Shown: positions 55,005 through 64,000 of the stretch, one piece after another | Position numbering within the stretch: position 1 is the first letter of the stretch | Layout: each line of letters opens with the position of its first letter | Origin: Rhizobium sp. SEMIA4064 | GTDB taxonomy: Bacteria > Pseudomonadota > Alphaproteobacteria > Rhizobiales > Rhizobiaceae | Direction: 5' to 3' | NCBI RefSeq assembly: GCF_003025035.1 | Contig: NZ_PYJN01000018.1 | Span: 1 to 64,000 of the forward strand | DNA length: 64,000 nt | The notes under the pieces: generated by a model | What the model saw: only the letters and a program-made list of their open reading frames with translations | The model's database searches: none | Told to the model about the DNA's origin: nothing | Position numbers and translations under genes: made by a program

Positions 55005-55940
55005 TTAAACCGGATTGTTCAGCGTATCGCAGTCGCTGAGCTTGCCGGATTGGAAACCCTGCTTGAACCATTTTACACGCTGTGCCGACGTGCCGTGGTT
55101 GAAGCTATCCGGAACGACATAACCCTGGCTGCGCTTCTGCAGCGTATCGTCGCCGATCTGCTGCGCGGCATTCAACGCCTCTTCGAGGTCGCCTTCCTGC
55201 AGAATGCCTTTCTGCTGGGTGAACTTGCCCCAGACGCCGGCGAAGCAATCGGCTTGCAGCTCGATCCGCACCGACATCTTGTTGGCGTCCACCTCGCTCA
55301 TGGTTTGGCGGGCCTGATTGAACTTCGGCAGGATACCAAGCAAGTCCTGGACATGATGGCCGACTTCATGCGCGATCACATAGGCCTGCGCGAAATCGCC
55401 GGCTGCGCCGAATTGATCCTTCATCTGCTGGAAGAAGGCCATGTCGAGATAGACCTTCTGGTCGCTCGGGCAATAGAAAGGACCGGTCGCAGCCGATGCC
55501 GTGCCGCAGGCTGACGGGAAACGGCCGGAGAACAGCACCAGCTTCGGATCGGTGTAGGTCTTGCCCATCGACTTGAAGATGCCGGTCCATGTGTCTTCGG
55601 TATCGGCGAGCACTGTTGCCACGAACTGCTTCATCTCGTCGTTGGCCGGCGGGGCGTTGCCGCCGCGGGAATCGCTCTGCTGGTAACCTGGACCACCGTC
55701 CAAAGCGCCGCTCTGCTGCAGGAGCCCGATGACGTCGACGCCCATGGCCCTCAGTACAAGGAAAATCACCACCAGAATGATGATGGTGCTGATGCTCAAA
55801 CCGCCGCCGCGCCGCATGCCGCCGCCGGGAAAGCCCATGCCGCCACCGCCGAGGGGACCACCTCCCGAACCGCCATCCATCGGCGATGAGCCACGCTCAT
55901 CCTCGATATTGTCGGATTGCCGACGTCCCTTCCAATCCAT
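55005..55940 (-). CDS. ypfJ: YpfJ-type neutral zinc metallopeptidase
   Basis: A 311-residue protein. A Gly/Met-rich N-terminus (residues 20-48) precedes one membrane helix at about 50-66. The peptidase part has the zinc motif HEVGHH at residues 191-196, with a further conserved RIELQADCFAGVWG downstream that supplies the third ligand and a Cys. CGTASAATGPFYCPSDQKVY is also typical of the family (DUF466/zinc_peptidase). The catalytic domain is probably periplasmic. Substrates are unknown. Confidence 0.93.
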   Translation of the reverse strand: MDWKGRRQSDNIEDERGSSPMDGGSGGGPLGGGGMGFPGGGMRRGGGLSISTIIILVVIFLVLRAMGVDVIGLLQQSGALDGGPGYQQSDSRGGNAPPANDEMKQFVATVLADTEDTWTGIFKSMGKTYTDPKLVLFSGRFPSACGTASAATGPFYCPSDQKVYLDMAFFQQMKDQFGAAGDFAQAYVIAHEVGHHVQDLLGILPKFNQARQTMSEVDANKMSVRIELQADCFAGVWGKFTQQKGILQEGDLEEALNAAQQIGDDTLQKRSQGYVVPDSFNHGTSAQRVKWFKQGFQSGKLSDCDTLNNPV

Positions 55941-56019
55941 AGCGCACCTCCCGGCGATGCCTAAAAACTAAAGTCCCTTAGGCATTTATATATCCAGGAA
56001 GATGGACAAAGCCAGTTGG

Positions 56020-56517
56020 CTATCGGGTTAAACGACGGCGGCGCCACATTTCTTTCGACGTCAGCCACAAAAGCGCGACGCCTATACCGGCCGCGACCAG
56101 GAGCGGGGCGAGTTCATCGCCATCGAAAGCCACTTCGTTCATGATGCGGCCCGGAAGCAAGGCAAAAGCTCCTGCACCGACAACGCCGCCGAAATAAAGA
56201 CTTCTAACGATACGCTTGTGCGCTTCGATATTGTGCTTGAGGGCATTGACGATAGCGCCCCAGCAACTAAGCAAAGTGTATACCGAAAGCAGGTGAATGG
56301 GGCTGAAGCCGTAAAACATGTTGATCTGATGAATGAAGAAGCTCGACAGCGCCACAATCACCATCAAGGCCAACCATATCTTGCCAAGCAGACGGTGCCT
56401 CGGCGTCCCCTTCGGTCTGACGAGAAGATAGGCGCCGAGCAGGGCGGCGGGAACGACCGCCACGACATGGATCTGGATCGCGATCGGGGCATCGATAAGC
56501 GGCTCAAGAGTCATCAT
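56020..56517 (-). CDS. DUF2306 membrane protein
   Basis: A 165-residue protein with four membrane helices. GTPRHRLLGKIWLALMVIVA, HQINMFYGFSPIHLLSVYTL and KHNIEAHKRIVRSLYFGGVV contain the conserved His residues that mark DUF2306, which may bind haem or a quinone. A second methionine lies one codon inside. It is divergent from a membrane-anchored LytTR regulator, with 82 bp between the starts. Confidence 0.88.
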   Translation of the reverse strand: MMTLEPLIDAPIAIQIHVVAVVPAALLGAYLLVRPKGTPRHRLLGKIWLALMVIVALSSFFIHQINMFYGFSPIHLLSVYTLLSCWGAIVNALKHNIEAHKRIVRSLYFGGVVGAGAFALLPGRIMNEVAFDGDELAPLLVAAGIGVALLWLTSKEMWRRRRLTR

Positions 56518-56599
56518 CTGTATCCGGTTGAGTTTATCGAGCCTTTCCGCGATATTGCTGTTCTCTCAATCGAAATTGCGCAAAAGAACGGAAATCTTC

Positions 56600-57424
56600 G
56601 TGGATCACACCTTTCTGCAATCCACGCTTCGTGAATTGCAGGTCATCCAGCGTTCACCGCGCTTCTGGGCGACTTTTGTCACGATCGTCCTGATCTTTGC
56701 CGTGACCGGCCCGTACGGCACCCTTGATCGGCTGATGCCCGGAGCGCGGCTCGGCTACTGGCTTGCCCTTCACGCCATGGCCTGGTCGTGCGCGGTCGTC
56801 TTCTCCGTCGCCGCCGAAATCCTGCTACGCAGGGCTATAGCGAGCATGTTCGCCCGGATGATGATCGGATCCGTCGTCGCGGCATTGCCGATTGGCTTCG
56901 GTATCACGCTCGTTGAGCTCGCATTCTTCGGAACAGCGCCCAGCCTGACCGCCAGCCTGCATCACTCGCTCGACTCCATACCGCTTTGCGTCCTCTTCTG
57001 TGTTCTCACCTATCTGACCATGCACCGGCAGATACTGATGGTGGCCGAGGGATTGGATGCCACGGAGGCGAAAGCTACGCTCACCGCCGCGGCAGAGATT
57101 CGAACGCTGGCTTCCCAGCCGCCGATTCTATTGCGCTTGAAACCGGAAAACCGGGGTGCATTGGTAAGGCTTACCGTTCGCGATCACTATACCGAGGTTG
57201 TGACAACACGCGGTCGGGAGCTCATCCTGCTGCGTTTCGGCGATGCGCTCACGGAAATCGGCAATACGGAGGGCATACGCCTGCACCGATCCCATTGGAT
57301 CGCGACGGAACACGTCGACCGGCTGAAACGCGACAACGGCAAGCTTTTCGTCATCGCACGTGACGGCGTTGAGATGCCCGTCAGCCGCTCCTATGTCGAA
57401 GCTGTCCAACGTCGTTTTGGCTAA
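56600..57424 (+). CDS. LytTR DNA-binding regulator with N-terminal membrane domain
   Basis: A 274-residue protein from the GTG at 56600 (CGGAA upstream). The frame is open to a TTG at 56528, but those codons look non-coding. Four membrane helices lie in residues about 25-145 (WATFVTIVLIFAVTGPYG, LHAMAWSCAVVFSVAAEILL, IGSVVAALPIGFGITLVELA, SIPLCVLFCVLTYLTM). The C-terminal LytTR domain has LTVRDHYTEVVTTRGRELIL, GIRLHRSHWIATEHVDRLKR and VEMPVSRSYVEAVQRRF. It lies head to head with the DUF2306 gene, which it probably controls. Confidence 0.9.
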   Translation: MDHTFLQSTLRELQVIQRSPRFWATFVTIVLIFAVTGPYGTLDRLMPGARLGYWLALHAMAWSCAVVFSVAAEILLRRAIASMFARMMIGSVVAALPIGFGITLVELAFFGTAPSLTASLHHSLDSIPLCVLFCVLTYLTMHRQILMVAEGLDATEAKATLTAAAEIRTLASQPPILLRLKPENRGALVRLTVRDHYTEVVTTRGRELILLRFGDALTEIGNTEGIRLHRSHWIATEHVDRLKRDNGKLFVIARDGVEMPVSRSYVEAVQRRFG

Positions 57425-57595
57425 TGGCGGCAAAGGCTGTAGAATTCATGTCGATTCCGCGATTTATGGGGTTCCGTTTGCAAATACATTTGCCTATAAG
57501 CCGCTTCTAGCCTGAAAAGACTTGCCCATGCGCCCCGGCCGGTGATCTCCCACCCTGGCCGGTTTTTCGCGCAACGAAAAAACGGATGAGAGCCC

Positions 57596-61081
<3,486 letters not shown>

Positions 61082-61493
61082 GAGCTGTTTTCACGATGAC
61101 GGGGCCAAATAAGGCTTCGTCATCGCTAGCGCCGACGCTCGTTCCTCTCGTTTGAGTGGATAGGCGCTCTACGGACATAATCGCAAAAAGATTGCCGCGC
61201 CGCCCCAGGCGCAATTACACGTTCCTCCCAACGATGCAGGGTAAATCCGCCGCAGCGGTTGGCGCCGTTCGTCGCCGCCAACAAGCCCGTCGACGAGCGC
61301 ATGAAATCACACCTCAACGAGGATCGGCGAAGATCAGCTTCGCCATAAGTCACCGAATTTTCTGGAAATCGGCCTTCGCAATCTGCTATAGATGACAGAA
61401 TAATGGCTCTGTATGGTTCCGAAGTACCGCTTCGGGACCTGTTTTCTTTTTGTGTCTGCGACAGAGCAACGCAGGGAGTGAAGGACAAGAAAA
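61082..61493. other. Intergenic region upstream of greA, with a leader hairpin
   Basis: 412 bp. A possible -10 box lies near 61,385-61,392 (CTATAG within GCTATAGATG). The terminator-like hairpin at 61416-61452 follows in the presumed leader. The left 250 bp hold nothing recognisable. Confidence 0.5.
61416..61452 (+). terminator. Terminator-like hairpin in the greA leader
   Basis: GGTTCCGAAG (61416-61425) pairs with CTTCGGGACC (61431-61440) over ten positions with one U-G wobble. The U-rich TGTTTTCTTTTTG follows at once. It ends about 40 bases before the greA start codon. This is the form of an intrinsic terminator, but it precedes the gene that it would stop. Confidence 0.7.
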
Positions 61494-61970
61494 ATGGTTG
61501 AAAAGGTACCGATGACGCAGAACGGGTTCGTCAAGCTGCAGGAAGAACTGCGCTGGCGTCAGCAGGAAGAGCGCCCGCGAATCATCGAGGCAATTTCGGA
61601 AGCACGTGCCCATGGCGATCTCTCCGAAAACGCCGAGTACCACGCCGCCAAGGAAGCCCAGAGCCACAACGAGGGCCGCATCACCGAGCTTGAAGACCTG
61701 ACGGCGCGCGCCGAAGTCATCGACCTTTCGAAGATGTCCGGTTCGAAGATCAAGTTCGGCGCCAAGGTGAAGCTCGTCGACGAGGACACCGAAGAAGAGA
61801 AGATCTATCAGATCGTCGGAGACCAGGAAGCGGATGTGAAGGCCGGCCGCATCTCCATTTCCTCGCCGATCGCCCGTGCGCTGATCGGCAAGGAGGTTGG
61901 CGATTCCATCGAGGTCAACGCGCCCGGCGGCGCCAAGGCCTACGAAATCCTCTCCGTCTCCTGGGGCTGA
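61494..61970 (+). CDS. greA: Transcription elongation factor GreA
   Basis: A 158-residue protein that rescues backtracked RNA polymerase by stimulating RNA cleavage. The N-terminal coiled coil carries the catalytic acidic tip in [20 protein letters not shown]. The C-terminal FKBP-like domain ends [20 protein letters not shown]. An AAGGA ribosome site precedes the ATG. The next gene starts seven bases after the stop. Confidence 0.97.
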   Translation: MVEKVPMTQNGFVKLQEELRWRQQEERPRIIEAISEARAHGDLSENAEYHAAKEAQSHNEGRITELEDLTARAEVIDLSKMSGSKIKFGAKVKLVDEDTEEEKIYQIVGDQEADVKAGRISISSPIARALIGKEVGDSIEVNAPGGAKAYEILSVSWG

Positions 61971-61976
61971 TCGCCC

Positions 61977-63056
61977 GTGCGCGATCGCGACGTATCGCAC
62001 TCAAGCGATCTCAGCGAAATCGAGGTCATCGCGACGAACTTCAAACGCCGGCTCTCCGGCGTTACCTCGACGATCGTGCAATTGATCCCGAAGCAGATCG
62101 AGCTTGGCTGTCATATCGCCACGCTCGGTCCGGGTTTGCCGGAAGACCTGCCAAAGCTTGGCTGGTCGCGGCTGCCCGGTCTCTGGACGAAACCGCGCCG
62201 CCACCGCGTTCGTGTCTGGCATGCCCGCCGCAACAATGAGATGCTGGTCGGGCTGTTGCTGCGCTCCGTGCTGCGCATGCCGCTGAAACTGGTCTTCACG
62301 TCGGCCGCCCAGCGCCGCCACACCGCCTATACGCGTTGGCTGATCCGCCGCATGGATGCCGTGATCGCCACCAGCACGCGCTCCGGCAGCTTCCTGCAGG
62401 TGCCGCACACCGTCATCCAGCACGGCATCGACTTGAACATGTTTCATCCGCCGGAAGTGCCACACGACCGCATGGCCGCTACCGGCCTGCCCGGCACCTA
62501 TCTGATCGGCTGCTTCGGCCGCGTCCGCCATCAGAAGGGAACGGATCTCTTCGTCAAGGCGATGATCGAGCTTCTGCCGCGCTATCCGGACTGGACCGCC
62601 GTTATCTGCGGCAGGGTCACCGCCGAGCATCGCGGCTTCGGCGACGAATTGGTTAAGATGGTCGCTGCGGCCGGCCTCACCGACCGCATCCGTTTTCTCG
62701 GCGAAGTCGACGATATCAGGCCTTGGTATCGTCGCGCGACGCTTTATGTCGCCCCTTCCCGCAATGAAGGTTTCGGCCTGACGCCGCTGGAGGCCATGGC
62801 CTCCCGCACCGTCGTCGTCGCCTCCGATGCGGGCGCCTATGCCGAATTGGTCGTACCCGGAGAAACCGGCGCGATCGTGCCCGCCGGCGATGGCGAGGCG
62901 CTCACGAAAGCAATCGCCTTCTATCTCGCCAATCCCGAAGAGGCGCTTCGCCAAGGCGAAAATGCGGTGCGACACGTCCGCAGCGAGTTCGCTTTGGAAA
63001 AGGAAGCGACGGCGATCGGCGACATCTATCGACAATTGCTCGGCGGCGCCCGCTGA
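61977..63056 (+). CDS. lpcC: GT4 glycosyltransferase, LPS-core mannosyltransferase-like (LpcC/LpsB)
   Basis: A 359-residue protein from a GTG at 61977. Seen: IEVIATNFKRRLSGVTSTIV, VWHARRNNEMLVGLLLRSVL, VIQHGIDLNMFHPPE, LIGCFGRVRHQKGTDLFVKA, and the GT4 EX7E motif in NEGFGLTPLEAMASRTVVVA. The sequence matches what I recall of R. leguminosarum LpcC and S. meliloti LpsB, which add mannose to the lipid A-KDO core. Location next to greA and near carB agrees. Likely cotranscribed with greA. The symbol is from similarity and context, not a search. Confidence 0.85.
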   Translation: MRDRDVSHSSDLSEIEVIATNFKRRLSGVTSTIVQLIPKQIELGCHIATLGPGLPEDLPKLGWSRLPGLWTKPRRHRVRVWHARRNNEMLVGLLLRSVLRMPLKLVFTSAAQRRHTAYTRWLIRRMDAVIATSTRSGSFLQVPHTVIQHGIDLNMFHPPEVPHDRMAATGLPGTYLIGCFGRVRHQKGTDLFVKAMIELLPRYPDWTAVICGRVTAEHRGFGDELVKMVAAAGLTDRIRFLGEVDDIRPWYRRATLYVAPSRNEGFGLTPLEAMASRTVVVASDAGAYAELVVPGETGAIVPAGDGEALTKAIAFYLANPEEALRQGENAVRHVRSEFALEKEATAIGDIYRQLLGGAR

Positions 63057-63065
63057 AACGACGGC

Positions 63066-63980
63066 TTACTGGCCAAGGTCGATGCGGTTGCGCTCGATGA
63101 AATCGACCATCGCCCGATCCTCGACCAGATCTTCTTCGATGCTTTTGACGACGGACAGCACCTTGTCCCGGTACTTGGTCGGCGAGGCGTCGTAGGACCA
63201 TCCGCGCGCCAGCTTGGCCATCAGCTCTTCACGGGATTTGGTGTAGTAGTGGTTGAGCTGCAGGAACCGGTTCGAATAGAAATCCGCCGATTTTCGTGCG
63301 CGGCGCGTGAAACGCTTTCCGGCATCATTCGCCGTCAGATCGCCGAATGCTCGCGTCTGAAACTGATGCACGCTGACTTCCGTTACTTCGCAAGGATCGA
63401 TGATGCATTTGAAATTGCTGGCATTTTCCTTGCGTGTCATCGGATCGGCACCACGCATCGTGTAGTTCAGCGCCAACGGACCATCTGGGCGCTTCTCGTG
63501 ACCGCTCGTCGTGAACATATGCCATGGCAGCGAGACATTTGGAAAATCGCCGACCGCAGCCAACGCTTGTTCGACCGTTTGCCCTTCCTTCGGCAGCAGG
63601 AATTCGTCGACGTCGATGAAGGCCATCCAGCGGTACGCGCCGCCGAAATTGAGGATGGCGTGGGCGAAGACAATGACTTGACCGTTCAGGGGTGCTCCTG
63701 TGGTTGCATCGATCATACGTCCCGCCCAAGGGATGATCGTCAGCGTGTCGGCATCGAGGAGATCTCGCAGTATGGCGAGGGTCTCGTCCGTCGAACCGTT
63801 GTCATACATATAGAAGTGACGAATACCGACGGCCCGGTGGAAGCGCACCCACTCCTCGATATAGGGTGCCTCATCCTTGACGCAGGCGGCGATCGCGATG
63901 CCGTGCCTGCCCTCCTGCGGCTTCGGCGGATCGATCGTAAGCCGCTTCGCATCCGATATCTTCGGCTTCAGCCAACCCAT
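63066..63980 (-). CDS. Glycosyltransferase family 2/92-like protein
   Basis: A 304-residue protein. The N-terminal half has IAACVKDEAPYIEEWVRFHR, YMYDNGSTDETLAILRDLLD and the metal-binding WMAFIDVDEFLLPKEGQTV (Asp-Val-Asp as DXD). This is typical of the DUF23/GT92 and Glyco_tranf_2_4 groups. The C-terminal QLNHYYTKSREELMAKLARG is also family-like. It lies convergent with the LPS mannosyltransferase gene, 10 bp apart, so a role in surface polysaccharide is reasonable but unproven. The donor and acceptor are unknown. Confidence 0.88.
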   Translation of the reverse strand: MGWLKPKISDAKRLTIDPPKPQEGRHGIAIAACVKDEAPYIEEWVRFHRAVGIRHFYMYDNGSTDETLAILRDLLDADTLTIIPWAGRMIDATTGAPLNGQVIVFAHAILNFGGAYRWMAFIDVDEFLLPKEGQTVEQALAAVGDFPNVSLPWHMFTTSGHEKRPDGPLALNYTMRGADPMTRKENASNFKCIIDPCEVTEVSVHQFQTRAFGDLTANDAGKRFTRRARKSADFYSNRFLQLNHYYTKSREELMAKLARGWSYDASPTKYRDKVLSVVKSIEEDLVEDRAMVDFIERNRIDLGQ

Positions 63981-64000
63981 GCGTCCATTCCCAGCAACTC

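Overview
The window reads as chromosome of a member of the Rhizobiaceae, most likely Rhizobium. The grounds are the GC-rich composition, the carB-greA-lpcC/lpsB-like order, the sigA-type rpoD and dnaG proteins, DUF1127- and MEKHLA-type small proteins, and a typical rhizobial intergenic palindrome near 49.2-49.3 kb. This assignment rests on recognised families and gene order; no database was searched.

Positions 1 to about 22,440 are a siphovirus-type prophage whose left end lies outside the window. Its structural genes run on the minus strand: small and large terminase, portal, DUF2213 protein, capsid cement, major capsid, head-tail connectors, tail terminator, tail tube, two tail-assembly chaperone frames, tape measure, three distal tail proteins and the start of a J-like tip protein. 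The two chaperone frames are joined by an in-phase A AAT TTT slippery heptamer, a clear candidate for programmed -1 frameshifting. The tape-measure locus is an AT-rich mosaic. The intact tape-measure gene lies head to head with a predicted lipoprotein gene. A second, truncated tape-measure start lies head to head with another exported-protein gene. A REP-associated (Y1) transposase flanked by inverted repeats follows. On the right are small early genes, a zinc-ribbon protein, a LexA/CI-like S24 repressor with candidate operators on both sides, and two coupled small genes. No integrase, replication or lysis gene is visible in the window.

From 22.5 to 35.3 kb is ordinary accessory chromosome: a MEKHLA protein, a tRNA-Ile(CAU), a SIMPL-domain protein, YjbQ, DUF1428, GNAT, two LysR-adjacent units, MFS and EamA transporters, a B3/4-domain protein, an AraC-GST pair, a GYD protein and a TonB-like DUF930 protein with a very long low-complexity linker.

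From 35.6 to 49.1 kb are housekeeping genes: rpoD, the tdh-kbl threonine-degradation pair, a VapBC toxin-antitoxin pair, recQ-dnaG, a hypothetical helix-turn-helix protein, a GatB/YqeY protein and carA. From 49.3 to 57.4 kb are an EVE-domain protein, MATE and TetA-like exporters, a LysR regulator divergent from an aldo/keto reductase, a YpfJ-type metalloprotease, and a DUF2306 membrane protein divergent from a membrane-bound LytTR regulator. From 57.6 kb to the end are carB, greA (with a terminator-like hairpin in its leader), an LPS-core mannosyltransferase-like gene and a further glycosyltransferase.
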